Positions 1-9,035 of a stretch of 64,000 bases of DNA are shown here, piece by piece. Positions within the stretch are counted from its first letter, which is position 1; the number at the start of each line of letters is the position of its first letter. Source of the stretch: Kordiimonadaceae bacterium (GTDB taxonomy: Bacteria > Pseudomonadota > Alphaproteobacteria > Sphingomonadales > Kordiimonadaceae); the NCBI GenBank assembly GCA_017640725.1, contig JAEPQB010000001.1, positions 1,736,001 to 1,800,000 of the forward strand, written 5' to 3'. The translations under genes were made by a program, and so were the position numbers. The notes under the pieces were generated by a model, which saw only the letters and a list, made by a program, of their open reading frames with translations, made no database searches and was not told where the DNA came from.

Positions 1-669
1 GTGAAGCATGGCCATGGCGGCGCCGGGTTGATGCAGCGAGGCATAATTGGCTGGTGTGCAGGAGGCCGCAACCATGGCGCGGATTTTGGGGCTTTCAAAC
101 CATTTGTTAATCAGCGTGATAGGTGCGCCCACAAACAACTGAAGCAGTCGATGCCGTGCATCGTCATCCAGCTTATAAAAATCCACGCCGAGTTTTGCAG
201 CGCTAATCAGGTCGCCGATGCCGCGCGCAGACAATTTTGGTGGCTCCTTGAGCCATTGGCCTGAAACGATGCTGCCAACCTGATCGACCACTTCATAGAA
301 TTCGTTGAGCGCGTCATAGTCTCGGTTGGAGAATTTCGCGACTTCTGCCTGATTGTTCGCTTCGTCTTCATTGAGGAGAAGATAATCACCGTTCAAATCC
401 GGGTACAGGGAATTGGATAGGGGTATGGGTTCGTATCCGTATTTCTTCAACTCCAGCTCATTAACCACTTCGGGTCGCAACAAACTAACCACGTAGGAAG
501 CGATAGAATTACGAAAGCCTGGGTGAAACTCTTCACTGACCGCTGCCCCGCCAACGATGTGGCGTCTTTCAAGCACACAAACACTCAGGCCGCCCATCGC
601 CAAATAGTTGGCTGTTGTGAGGCCATTATGTCCTCCACCGATGATAACGACATCATAGTCGGCTTTCAT
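1..669 (-). CDS. FAD-dependent oxidoreductase, phytoene-dehydrogenase/PYROXD2-like (3' end missing)
   Basis: Reading leftward from an ATG at 669, the frame stays open for 223 codons and runs off the left edge, so only the N-terminal part is present. It begins MKADYDVVIIGGGHNGLTTA, a Rossmann FAD-binding motif (GGGHNG), followed by an E-R-R dinucleotide-binding acidic residue and a GGAAVSEEF segment typical of the phytoene-desaturase-like NAD(P)/FAD oxidoreductases related to human PYROXD2. An ATG at 687 is an alternative start. The 669 start has GAAGGA about 10 bases upstream and gives the short N-terminus usual for the family. The gene diverges from the aminotransferase at 897 across a TetR-type inverted repeat. 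Two relatives lie at 5352 and 6880. The substrate is unknown. Confidence 0.85.
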   Translation of the reverse strand, partial: MKADYDVVIIGGGHNGLTTANYLAMGGLSVCVLERRHIVGGAAVSEEFHPGFRNSIASYVVSLLRPEVVNELELKKYGYEPIPLSNSLYPDLNGDYLLLNEDEANNQAEVAKFSNRDYDALNEFYEVVDQVGSIVSGQWLKEPPKLSARGIGDLISAAKLGVDFYKLDDDARHRLLQLFVGAPITLINKWFESPKIRAMVAASCTPANYASLHQPGAAMAMLH

Positions 670-823
670 GGTTTTGTGGTCCTTCATGCTCGTTTTCTAC
701 GGTCTTGCGAGGCACCTTTTCAAAATTCGGGTGCCGTCAATGATTTTTAGCAAATCTATCGGCAAGATTGAACAATAAATATTGCCCTTAACGCCCACAT
801 TCCGTACAATAGAGTAAATAAAA

Positions 824-843
824 CTGAATGAATGTTCATTCAG
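824..843. promoter_or_regulatory. Perfect 9-bp inverted repeat, TetR-type operator candidate
   Basis: CTGAATGAA and TTCATTCAG form a perfect inverted repeat separated by two bases (TG). It sits in the 227-base divergent region between the FAD oxidoreductase (leftward from 669) and the aminotransferase (rightward from 897). Size, spacing and the TGAATG half-site resemble operators of TetR/AcrR-family repressors. No TetR gene lies in the window, so the cognate regulator would be to the left or elsewhere. The rest of 670-896 shows no gene. Confidence 0.55.
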
Positions 844-896
844 ATATGTAACTTAAAGCAAGTAAAAACTCAACTGAAAAGAAGGGCGGGTTTGAA

Positions 897-2231
897 ATGG
901 CAAATGATCAGACACTTCCGGGCAAGAATGACTTGATTGAACGGTACTGGTTGCCTTTCACGGCGAATAAGGCATTCAAGGCTGATCCGCGCATCATGGA
1001 GCGTGCCGAAGGCCACTATTATTTCACGCAGGATGGCCGAAAAATATTGGATGCCTTTTCGGGCTTGTGGTGTTCCAACATCGGGCACAATCACCCCAAA
1101 ATTGTTGAAGCGATTCAAAAGCAGGCTGCCAAGATTGACTATTCGCCGGCGTTCAACTTCGCCCACCCGGATATTATTGAGCTAGCAAACACTATTGCGC
1201 CGCAGTTTCCCGGCGACCTGAACCACATGTTTTTTGTCAATTCGGGTTCCGAGGCGGCTGATACAGCGCTCAAGCTTGCGATCGCTTACCACCGAATTCG
1301 CGGCGAGGGGTCTCGTACCCGTCTTATTGGGCGCGCGCGGGGATACCATGGTGTAGGTTTTGGCGGCATCAGCGTTGGTGGCATGGTCAATAACCGCAAG
1401 TTTTTCGGCAGTTTGTTGCCCGGCACTGACCATATGAGCTTCCCTTACAAGCAAGACGAGCAGGCATTTACCAAAGGCATGCCTTGCATCGACGTTGAAC
1501 CCTACATGCGCGAATTGGAAGAAATGATCATGCTGCATGATCCGTCGACGATTGCAGCTGTGATGGTTGAACCATTTGCCGGATCGGGCGGCGTTTATGT
1601 GCCGCCAGAGGGTTATATGAAGCGCCTGCGTGAGGTCACCGAAAAACATGGTATCCTGCTGATTGTTGACGAGGTGATTTCTGCATTTGGGCGACTGGGT
1701 GCAGCAAACGCTGCGACAAAATTCGATGTGGTGCCGGATATCGTGACCATGGCCAAAGGCATCAACAATGGCACAGTGCCGATGGGCGCTGCCATCATCC
1801 AGGAAAAGATTTACAACACCTTCATGGAAGGCACGGCCTTCGGTGTTGAGTTTTTCCATGGCTACACATACTCAGGGCACCCACTTGCCGCGGCCGCTGC
1901 ACTTGCCGCGCAAGATGTTTACCAAAGCGAAGGGGTGTATCAGCATGCTGCTGAAATGATCCCTTATTTTGAAGACGCGGTGCATAGCCTGAAGGGTGAG
2001 CCAAATGTCGCTGACATTCGCAATATCGGGCTAGCGGCGGGTGTTACCATTCGCAACAGGGGCAAAGCTGGCGACCGCGCGACGGACGTGTTCAAAGCGA
2101 CCTATGCTAACGACGTGTATGTGCGCAACAACGGCGACGACTTGGCGATTTCACCGATCCTGACTTTTGAGAAGGCAGACATCGACCGCACAATTGAAGC
2201 GATACGGTCAGCTATAAAATCAGTGGATTGA
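897..2231 (+). CDS. Class III (omega-amino acid--pyruvate type) aminotransferase
   Basis: This 444-residue protein is full length for PLP-dependent class III aminotransferases. The PLP cofactor-phosphate loop NSGSEA is at about 115-120, the pyridine-binding Asp lies in IVDEV (Asp258), and the Schiff-base lysine is Lys287 in TMAKGINNG. The early motif YWLPFTANKAFKADPR and the order of segments fit beta-alanine/omega-amino acid:pyruvate aminotransferases. It probably moves the terminal amino group of a diamine, beta-alanine or similar amine to pyruvate. It stands alone on this strand. Its TGA stop abuts the stop of the convergent gene with no base between (TGATCA). The amine substrate is inferred from the neighbouring polyamine-type genes. 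Confidence 0.88.
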   Translation: MANDQTLPGKNDLIERYWLPFTANKAFKADPRIMERAEGHYYFTQDGRKILDAFSGLWCSNIGHNHPKIVEAIQKQAAKIDYSPAFNFAHPDIIELANTIAPQFPGDLNHMFFVNSGSEAADTALKLAIAYHRIRGEGSRTRLIGRARGYHGVGFGGISVGGMVNNRKFFGSLLPGTDHMSFPYKQDEQAFTKGMPCIDVEPYMRELEEMIMLHDPSTIAAVMVEPFAGSGGVYVPPEGYMKRLREVTEKHGILLIVDEVISAFGRLGAANAATKFDVVPDIVTMAKGINNGTVPMGAAIIQEKIYNTFMEGTAFGVEFFHGYTYSGHPLAAAAALAAQDVYQSEGVYQHAAEMIPYFEDAVHSLKGEPNVADIRNIGLAAGVTIRNRGKAGDRATDVFKATYANDVYVRNNGDDLAISPILTFEKADIDRTIEAIRSAIKSVD

Positions 2232-4139
2232 TCAGGTCAGTTCGCTAACGGCCCTATGGGCTTCGTCGATGGCGGAGTCCAACAATGCAATTGCCGCTGA
2301 GTCTGAGTTTGCAAAGGCAATGCGACCGAATTTTTTGCGTGCCCTAACATGTGCGGTGCGCGGATCGTCCCAGTCATCATACGTTTCATCGAACACCGGG
2401 CTGGGTGAATAGGCATAGCCATGTGCCCAGCGGTTTACCGTAATGGCTTCGATGTCCCTGGCTGGATCGAAACCGCCGGGCCCCAGTATTTCGCCCAACT
2501 CACTGCGGATATGCTGCTCGATATCTTCAAATGGCGTCGTTAAAAGCTCATATCGTCCGGCTTGTGACTGTTCGCGTTTGGTCATGTTTGCATTGTTGAC
2601 ATGGGGGAATTTTTCCATATGCACGATAGCAGGCTGGCTTGGATCAGACCCATGCTGATAACCACCAATGCTGACAGGGAAATCAAGCGCGGTGTGAATA
2701 TGATAACTGCCCGGTGCATACAGTGCACCGATGCCAATGTTTTTCCACGCCTCCCAGTTTCGAATAGCAACAGTGTTATAAAGAATTGGCACCCGCTCGG
2801 GGAAGCTCAGCGCCTCTTTTTGCGCTTCAGGCAATTCCGGGCACAGATGGGGAACAATTGAGTGCTGGCATGCCATGATGCAGGCTTTACCAGTGACAGC
2901 ATGCGTTTTGCCGTTTTGAACATATGTCACGGTAACAGGGCCATCACCAGCTTTGGTGTGTTTTGCCTCGACAACTGTGCTGTTGAGGCGGATGCGTATG
3001 TCAGACGAAGCTTGGTCCAGTTTCGAATAGTCAAACTGCGCTGTGACAATGTGCTCAGCGTCCGTTTTGGGCGCAACGTCCGGGATCATTTCCCGAACCA
3101 AGAGCCGTGCAACTGACGCGTTGCCGTCCGGGAAATGGTGGATATAGTTTTCGAAGTGCTCGGGTTCAGGTAGCCCCGCGATTTCGCGGCCTGGAAGGCC
3201 AGCGTATTCCATCACGCCGAGTGCTGGGGCAGCATCAATTCCAACACCAAAGTCTCCTACTACATCCTGAAGGACCGTGAAGACTTCCTCTTCGGTAATA
3301 CCGACAACATCTTCCAGAAATTGCCGGTAGCTCATATAGTAGATAAGCTCGTATTTTTCTTCGAGGCTGAGGTGCGAAAGCCTGTCATCCTCAGCAGTCA
3401 TCAGATCCAGAAACTGTTTCTTGGCGGGGTCCGATATGGGTAGTTGGTCGACAGCTTCCTGAGTTGTGAGACTGGTATCTGCAAGTGGAAGGTAATCATC
3501 GAATAAGCCCAGGTTGATGGGTACCATGCGGCTTTCGCCCCAGACCTCTTTGTTGAAAAACAGGCCCGGGCGCAAGCCATTGCGTTTGTAAAAGTCCTGA
3601 TCATAGGCCTTGTCAAAACGCTTTGGTTTGATGCCCAGATCACGCAAGAGCTTCTTGGCGACACGGCTGTATTTAGAGGGCTCCTGAATGGTCTGGCTGC
3701 CCCCGTACCCCAGCACCGTTTTACCGCCGATTTCAAATTCATTGCGTTTTGCGTGGCCGCCAAAATCATCATGATTGTCAAGGATCAGGATTTTCGCGTT
3801 TCGTTTTTCTTGCCGAAAGAAATAAGCCGCCGACAGGCCACTGATGCCACCCCCAACAATGACAAGGTCGTACTCGGTGGGATCGGAAAAACTAGGGGCG
3901 CCAAAATTGCGTACGCCCTCGCGCCCCAGTTTGTGCGCTACTTCGAAAGAACCCGGGTGGTTGCCTCGCATGCCAGTTAGGGTGGGTGGGTAATAAGGCT
4001 TATTGCCTTGTGCCCACGCCCGGCCCAAAGAGCTGCCGCCCGCCATCAGCCCAGCAGCCATTAACCCAGCACCATGCACAAAATCGCGGCGAGAAATACG
4101 CCTGTTCATCCCTAGGCCTTTGGCAGCTTTCTTCGTCAT
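2232..4139 (-). CDS. Tat-exported FAD oxidoreductase, spermidine dehydrogenase-like
   Basis: A 635-residue flavoprotein. The N-terminus carries a twin-arginine signal (NRRISRRDFVHGAG, residues about 12-25) followed by a hydrophobic segment ending near AWAQ. The FAD-binding Rossmann motif YDLVIVGGGISGLSAAYFF is near residues 89-107. Length, the twin-arginine leader and the segment HPGSFEVAH before the Rossmann fold resemble the SpdH spermidine dehydrogenase family (about 620 residues in Pseudomonas), which cleaves spermidine in the periplasm. The match is from memory, so the substrate is tentative. It is the last gene of the leftward operon, 16 bases after the GcvT-like gene. The start at 4139 has GGAG about 6 bases upstream. 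Confidence 0.8.
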   Translation of the reverse strand: MTKKAAKGLGMNRRISRRDFVHGAGLMAAGLMAGGSSLGRAWAQGNKPYYPPTLTGMRGNHPGSFEVAHKLGREGVRNFGAPSFSDPTEYDLVIVGGGISGLSAAYFFRQEKRNAKILILDNHDDFGGHAKRNEFEIGGKTVLGYGGSQTIQEPSKYSRVAKKLLRDLGIKPKRFDKAYDQDFYKRNGLRPGLFFNKEVWGESRMVPINLGLFDDYLPLADTSLTTQEAVDQLPISDPAKKQFLDLMTAEDDRLSHLSLEEKYELIYYMSYRQFLEDVVGITEEEVFTVLQDVVGDFGVGIDAAPALGVMEYAGLPGREIAGLPEPEHFENYIHHFPDGNASVARLLVREMIPDVAPKTDAEHIVTAQFDYSKLDQASSDIRIRLNSTVVEAKHTKAGDGPVTVTYVQNGKTHAVTGKACIMACQHSIVPHLCPELPEAQKEALSFPERVPILYNTVAIRNWEAWKNIGIGALYAPGSYHIHTALDFPVSIGGYQHGSDPSQPAIVHMEKFPHVNNANMTKREQSQAGRYELLTTPFEDIEQHIRSELGEILGPGGFDPARDIEAITVNRWAHGYAYSPSPVFDETYDDWDDPRTAHVRARKKFGRIAFANSDSAAIALLDSAIDEAHRAVSELT

Positions 4140-4155
4140 ACTCTACTCCGCGCAA

Positions 4156-5346
4156 TTAATAGGCGTCAGGGGGCGTGATACTTCTACGTTTGGGTGTCCA
4201 GAAAGGTTTATCTGTAACCTCTGCCCTGGCCCAGTGAAGTTTCCATGCAAGCTCCTTCTGGTAGTAGATTTCCACAGAAACTTCTTTGGGTACTTGGCCG
4301 TTGATCAGCTCTATGTCCGCGTAGGCAATGGCACGCTTCAGGATCGGCGACCAGGAATGCGCCATAACGGCGCCAATGTTCTTGCCGTCTTTGCGGTCAA
4401 AAATAAACGACCCCGATGGTACTTTGTTGCCATCCAGAATGAGCTTCACCATTTTTCGCTTAAGCGGCTGTTTGTTGGCCGCAGCCAGCGCCCGTTTTCC
4501 CGTGAAGTAAGGCTTGTTCAGATTAACAAGCCAGCCCAGATCCAACTCATACGGAGTGCGGTCATAACCATCTCTGATCACTGTTTCTGCTGTGTTGAAA
4601 TCCCAGCCAGGCATAATGAACCCGGCCTCAATACGCACCATCTCCAGTGCGTCTAGGCCGATAAGGCGAATGTCATATAGGCCACGTTTTTTGACTTCGA
4701 AAATCGCGTCCCAAAGCGCCAGGGCATTTTCCGGTTCGGTCCATAATTCATAACCCAGGTCACCCGTAAAGCCAGTGCGCGATACCGTAATGTCAAAACC
4801 GTCGAGTTGTGTGTGCACAATGTCGAAAGGCTTAACGGTCTCTAGTCCCGAGATGCCAGCTTCGGTGAGCACGGAATATGACGTTGGGCCCTGGACTGAC
4901 AGCGCCGCAACATCATGAGTTTCCAGCTCAATGGAAACATCAAATCCAATGCTGGAGAGCCGCAACCAGTCTAGTTGATGATGCTGCGCGCACAGCCGGT
5001 AAACACCCTCAGAAAGATGGAACACGGTGCCATCGTCAATGACTTTGCCTTCGTCATTGCACCAAACCACGTAGGTCACCCGGCCGGGCTTCAGCTTGGA
5101 AACATCTCGCACCACAAGGCGATTGAGGAAGGCTTTGGCATCAGGCCCAGTGATCCTGTATTTTTCCATCGGCGTCAGGTCCATGACGCTGCAGGAACTA
5201 CGCACGGCAAAATACTCAGACGCAACAGTATCTACAACGCGTGGTGTTTGATATCCGTTCCAATGCGCCCAGTTCTGGGTTTGGCTTTGCGCAACAATTC
5301 GGTCGTAAAAAGGGCTGGGCGCCAGGGTTTTGGTGAAATCATGCAT
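4156..5346 (-). CDS. GcvT-like folate-dependent aminomethyltransferase/demethylase family protein
   Basis: A protein of 396 residues from ATG 5346. It shows the GcvT fold signatures VMDLTPMEKYRITGPDA, LNRLV, a central QGP segment (SVQGPTS), SRTGFTGDLGYELW and a C-terminal barrel region. GcvT relatives bind tetrahydrofolate and accept a one-carbon or aminomethyl unit; the family includes glycine cleavage T-protein, sarcosine/dimethylglycine dehydrogenase domains and DMSP demethylase. A GTG at 5352 is an alternative start overlapping the previous stop by one base. ATG 5346 has GGAGG eight bases upstream and is preferred. It follows two phytoene-dehydrogenase-like oxidoreductases in one operon, so oxidation and C1 transfer may be coupled. 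The substrate is not identifiable from sequence. Confidence 0.85.
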   Translation of the reverse strand: MHDFTKTLAPSPFYDRIVAQSQTQNWAHWNGYQTPRVVDTVASEYFAVRSSCSVMDLTPMEKYRITGPDAKAFLNRLVVRDVSKLKPGRVTYVVWCNDEGKVIDDGTVFHLSEGVYRLCAQHHQLDWLRLSSIGFDVSIELETHDVAALSVQGPTSYSVLTEAGISGLETVKPFDIVHTQLDGFDITVSRTGFTGDLGYELWTEPENALALWDAIFEVKKRGLYDIRLIGLDALEMVRIEAGFIMPGWDFNTAETVIRDGYDRTPYELDLGWLVNLNKPYFTGKRALAAANKQPLKRKMVKLILDGNKVPSGSFIFDRKDGKNIGAVMAHSWSPILKRAIAYADIELINGQVPKEVSVEIYYQKELAWKLHWARAEVTDKPFWTPKRRSITPPDAY

Positions 5347-5351
5347 AGCCA

Positions 5352-6887
5352 CTACCTCCGCCCTTTGAGGTCAGCGAGAATTTGTTTTGCCGCGTTCCTG
5401 CCGGGCAGGCCGGTTATGTCGCCACCCGGGTGGGCAGCTGCACCACAAAGGTAAAGTCCCGGAACCGGAGTGCCATACTGGCCGGCACCTGGCACAGGCC
5501 GCATCATAAAGGACTGGTCAATCGCCATTTCCCCGTGGTGCCAGTGCCCGCCTTCGATGTGGAAGGATTTTTCGATATCTGTTGGTGACCAGAGTTCACG
5601 GCACGCAACCTGAGACGCAATACCGGGTGCGTACAATGATAATATGTCTAGGATTTTGTCTTCAAAAGCTGCACGGCCCGCCTCCCAGCCTTGCTTCAGG
5701 TTATAGGGCGCGAACATAGCGTTGGCCGACAACAGGCTTTTACCATTGTCCAGGGTGGTCAAATGAATGTCCAGCACTGGGGCCTCGGAAAACTCGCCGT
5801 ATTTGCAATGGTTAAAGGCCCGTTCCACATACATCAAAGTCGGGGCCACCAGGAACCGCCCACTTGACGCGTTTTGCGAAAGGTTCGTGAATTTCGGCGT
5901 GGCATCAAAAGTGGCAAAAAACTTTGCCACATCACCGTTGGTGCGAGTTTTGGTGACGCGGTGCGTGAACATGCCATCTAGATTGCGCGCACCTACCAGT
6001 TTCAGGAAAGTTGTTTTTGCATCGGCATTGGAGACGATGATATCGGCATTCAGGATATCGCCATTTTCAAGCATAACCCCAGTTGGCTTATCATTGTCCA
6101 TCACGACAGAATGCACAGTAGTGCTGGTTTTTATTTCAACGCCAGCAGATTTGGCAGCTTCCGCCAGCTGACCTGCGAGGTTGTCAACTTGGGCAACCTG
6201 GCGACTGGCGGTTGAGCCAGTTTCCTGGAACAGGCGCATCAGCATCGGGAGCACAGTTGTGGGTGTTTTCGGGCCAGCGTGATTGCCAAACAAGGCATCG
6301 GCAGCAATGCCTCCCTTCAACAATTCAGAACTGAAACGTTCTTCCAGCACGTCAAACAGGTTCATGCCTGCTACGCGAAGAAACTCGTTCAGGCCTGCTT
6401 TGCCCAACCCGAACCGGAGGTCCAGGCCAAGCTTCGCAAACACGGTTTTGTCACTCCAGTCGAAGTGCTTGAGCCGGGGCGGCGTGTTGAGCATCAAAGA
6501 CTTCAATGCCTTGCCATAACTCAGGTATTCTTCACGGAAAGCTCTGTATTCCGAGATATCCCTTGCAGAAACACCGGCGCCTGAAACCTTGTCGCCCATC
6601 AGCGTGATATGTTCGCCGCTAGTGCTCAAAAGGGTTGTTGGCAACGGTTCGCAAGGTGTGCTTTGCAACTTCAGCTCACGCGCTATTTTGTCATTCAGGG
6701 AATGGTGTGTCTGGATCAGACCCGGCACCGCTGTCCCGTCCCGCAGTGTTTGTTTTGACAGGCCACCGCCCAAAGTTTCACGCGCTTCCAAAAGGGTCGT
6801 TTTAACGCCAGAGCTCGCCAGATAAGTGGCGCAAACCAATCCATTGTGTCCGCCACCAATAACAATTGCAGAGAGGTTTTTAGTCAT
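5352..6887 (-). CDS. FAD-dependent oxidoreductase, phytoene-dehydrogenase/PYROXD2-like
   Basis: A protein of 511 residues. The N-terminal FAD motif is LSAIVIGGGHNGLVCATYLA with a downstream glycine-rich LGGGLSK loop. The C-terminal FAD-contact segment is GLYLCGAAAHPGGDITGLPGRNAA. This is the phytoene-desaturase-like NAD(P)/FAD oxidoreductase architecture, full length. A TTG at 6893 is possible as start, but ATG 6887 with GGAGG nine bases upstream is better. The gene overlaps the end of its upstream relative (6880-8505) by 8 bases, so the two are translationally coupled and perhaps act as a pair. It is followed within 5 bases by the GcvT-like gene. There is no carotenoid gene nearby, so carotenoid chemistry is unlikely and an amine or methylamine substrate is an inference only. 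Confidence 0.88.
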   Translation of the reverse strand: MTKNLSAIVIGGGHNGLVCATYLASSGVKTTLLEARETLGGGLSKQTLRDGTAVPGLIQTHHSLNDKIARELKLQSTPCEPLPTTLLSTSGEHITLMGDKVSGAGVSARDISEYRAFREEYLSYGKALKSLMLNTPPRLKHFDWSDKTVFAKLGLDLRFGLGKAGLNEFLRVAGMNLFDVLEERFSSELLKGGIAADALFGNHAGPKTPTTVLPMLMRLFQETGSTASRQVAQVDNLAGQLAEAAKSAGVEIKTSTTVHSVVMDNDKPTGVMLENGDILNADIIVSNADAKTTFLKLVGARNLDGMFTHRVTKTRTNGDVAKFFATFDATPKFTNLSQNASSGRFLVAPTLMYVERAFNHCKYGEFSEAPVLDIHLTTLDNGKSLLSANAMFAPYNLKQGWEAGRAAFEDKILDILSLYAPGIASQVACRELWSPTDIEKSFHIEGGHWHHGEMAIDQSFMMRPVPGAGQYGTPVPGLYLCGAAAHPGGDITGLPGRNAAKQILADLKGRR

Positions 6888-8505
6888 CGCCAAAATCCTC
6901 CGGTGTTGTGTCAGTGCGTTTCAGGTCACGCAATATTTCACGCGCGGCGTTGGCGCCCGGCGCCCCCATCACACCACCTCCTGGATGGTTTGATGAGCTG
7001 CACATATACATGTTCCGCACCGGCCCGCGGTACTGCGCATACCCCGGGAATGGACGATTGAATAAAAGCTGATCAAGGGTGAGTTCGCCCTGGAAGATAT
7101 TGCCACCTGTCAGGCCCACCTCTTCTTCCAGTTCTTTTGGTGTGCGCACTTCCGCATGCACAATCATATCCTTAAAGCCGGGGCTGTAGTCATTGATCTG
7201 ATCTATGACTGTTTTACCAAACGCGTCTTTCTTTTCCGGGGTCCAGCCGCCTTCAGCTTCCACCGGGCAATACTGAACGAAAACCGACATCATGTGCTTG
7301 CCAGGGGGCGCGACGGTTGGGTCATATTGTGATGGGATGAGGGTATCGGTGTAAGGGTCCGCTGACCAGCGGTCCTCTTTCCAGTCATCGTAAGCACGTT
7401 CCAGGCGTTCAAGCGTGTCTGTGAAGTGCATATGCCCTAGCGTCAGGGGTGAACCTTCAGGCAGGGTTGGAAATTTCGGCATGCCATCCAGCGCAATATT
7501 GAGTTTGCCCGATGATCCCCGGATTTTGAAATTCCTGGCCCGCGTCAGCACATCTGGCGGCACGTCTTTTTCGTTCATCACTTTGAGGAACGTGCGTTGC
7601 GCGTCCAGGTTGGAGACAACCTTCTTGGCTTTGATAACCTCGCCGCTCGCTAGTGTCACGCCAGTTGCTGTTCTGCCTGATACATTGATTTCTGCCACCT
7701 CGGCGCCTGATCGGATTTCACCGCCATGGGCTTGAAAGGCCGACGCAAGGGCACCAGACACAGCTCCCATGCCACCCCTGGCAAAGCCCCATGATCCAAC
7801 GTTGCCATCGACATCGCCCATCGCATGATGCAGCAACACATAGGCCGTGCCGGGGGAGTAAACGCCCAGGCCAGTGCCGATAATGCTGCCACCCGAAAAG
7901 TGCGCCAGCAAAAGGTCGTTCTCAAAATATTCTTCCAGATACTCAGCGATAGACATCGTAAAGAAGCGGATGAATTGATAGATCTGGTCTTCGCTCAATT
8001 CATGGAATTTTTTGAGAAGGAACGCGAACTCCATGAAGTCCCGTGGTTTGAATGATGTTGGATCGGGTGGGGTCCGCAGCAGCATGCCACGGATCAAACG
8101 GCACCATTTCATCAGGTCTGCGTCGAACCGGATTGAGGCATCCGCATCGCGCTGCGAATGGCGAGCGATTTCCCGGCGACGGATTTCCGAGTGGTGATAA
8201 CTGCCAAAATAGTCACCGGACTGAGAGAAGGTGACGCTGCCCTGCAGGGGAACAATCTCCAGTCCGTGGCGTCCCAGGTCCAAGGCCTGATAGATTTCCG
8301 GCCGGAACAAACTGCAGACATAGCTGCAGTTTGAATAAAACCAACCGGGCTCAAGCTCTCGCGAAACAGTTGCGCCGCCGATATAGTCATTTTTTTCCAA
8401 CACAAGTACATCGAGGCCCGACTTCGCCAGAAAAGCAGCGTTGGTCAGCCCGTTGTGCCCTGCACCAATAACCACAACATCATAGGTTTTATTCGAATTG
8501 CCCAT
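6880..8505 (-). CDS. FAD-dependent oxidoreductase, phytoene-dehydrogenase/PYROXD2-like
   Basis: A protein of 541 residues beginning MGNSNKTYDVVVIGAGHNGL, with an FAD-binding GAGHNG motif, an LEKNDYIGGATVSREL segment and the C-terminal NMYMCSSSNHPGGGVMGAPGANAA FAD contact. It is the closest local relative of the fragment at 1-669: both have SREL/SEEF after GGA, and YSNCSYVCSLFRPE matches that fragment's NSIASYVVSLLRPE. It starts two bases after the GNAT gene stop and overlaps the next oxidoreductase by 8 bases, so it is firmly inside the leftward operon. Two adjacent, non-identical members suggest a heteromeric or sequential oxidation step. The substrate is unknown. Confidence 0.88.
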   Translation of the reverse strand: MGNSNKTYDVVVIGAGHNGLTNAAFLAKSGLDVLVLEKNDYIGGATVSRELEPGWFYSNCSYVCSLFRPEIYQALDLGRHGLEIVPLQGSVTFSQSGDYFGSYHHSEIRRREIARHSQRDADASIRFDADLMKWCRLIRGMLLRTPPDPTSFKPRDFMEFAFLLKKFHELSEDQIYQFIRFFTMSIAEYLEEYFENDLLLAHFSGGSIIGTGLGVYSPGTAYVLLHHAMGDVDGNVGSWGFARGGMGAVSGALASAFQAHGGEIRSGAEVAEINVSGRTATGVTLASGEVIKAKKVVSNLDAQRTFLKVMNEKDVPPDVLTRARNFKIRGSSGKLNIALDGMPKFPTLPEGSPLTLGHMHFTDTLERLERAYDDWKEDRWSADPYTDTLIPSQYDPTVAPPGKHMMSVFVQYCPVEAEGGWTPEKKDAFGKTVIDQINDYSPGFKDMIVHAEVRTPKELEEEVGLTGGNIFQGELTLDQLLFNRPFPGYAQYRGPVRNMYMCSSSNHPGGGVMGAPGANAAREILRDLKRTDTTPEDFGDD

Positions 8506-8507
8506 AC

Positions 8508-8981
8508 TCAGTCGGCGTCCTCATCGTCGGCTAGGTGATAGAAATACGTGTAAAAGTCTTCGTCTTTTTCCCAACCAAGTTTTTCGTAAAGCGTTTGTCC
8601 GGGAATGTTTGAATGGGCTGTTTCAAGCCGCAGCCAACAAGCGCCGGACTGGTTGGCGAAGCGCTGTGCGGCATTCATGAGTTGTTCCGCCACGCCCTGG
8701 CGGCGCGCATTTGAAGAAACATACAAGTCATAAAGCACCCATGCTTTTTGGGCCTCGACCGAGCAAAAGGATGGGTAGAGTTGAGTGAAACCCACGGCGG
8801 TGCCATCGGCGCCTCGCGCGATGAACAGTACACTCTCATCATTCGCCAAACGCTCTGAAAGATAGGTGTGCGCGAGCCTTACATTGGAAGCTTGTTCATA
8901 GAATTGACGGTAGGCATCAAACAGTGGCGCCAAGTCATCTACGTCTTCAGCACTTGCCTGCGCAATAGTGAGTTTGATCAT
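8508..8981 (-). CDS. GNAT family N-acetyltransferase
   Basis: 157 residues from ATG 8981 (a TTG at 9008 would add nine residues and is less likely). GNAT signatures are present: a beta-strand pair VLFIARGADGTAVGFTQLYP, the WVLYDLYVSSNARRQGVAEQLM segment containing the acetyl-CoA pyrophosphate loop (R-R-Q-G-V-A), and a C-terminal LRLETAHSNIPGQTLYEKLGW motif. It transfers an acyl group, usually acetyl, to an amine. Between a putrescine-type aminotransferase and amine-oxidising flavoproteins it could acetylate a polyamine or detoxify an intermediate, but this is only positional. The gap to the upstream aminotransferase is 54 bases and to the downstream oxidoreductase 2 bases. Confidence 0.85.
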   Translation of the reverse strand: MIKLTIAQASAEDVDDLAPLFDAYRQFYEQASNVRLAHTYLSERLANDESVLFIARGADGTAVGFTQLYPSFCSVEAQKAWVLYDLYVSSNARRQGVAEQLMNAAQRFANQSGACWLRLETAHSNIPGQTLYEKLGWEKDEDFYTYFYHLADDEDAD

Positions 8982-9035
8982 GGCGGCCAAAACTCTCAGT
9001 CCTTGCAATGGAAGTTAGACTAAGCCAATTCGGCG

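Noticed and set aside
1182-1859. 225-codon open frame on the minus strand
   Set aside because: It lies wholly inside the class III aminotransferase gene, has no recognisable domain and no ribosome site; the plus-strand frame has all PLP motifs.
4003-4656. 217-codon plus-strand open frame
   Set aside because: Antisense to the SpdH-like start and the GcvT-like gene end, with low-complexity composition and no family resemblance.
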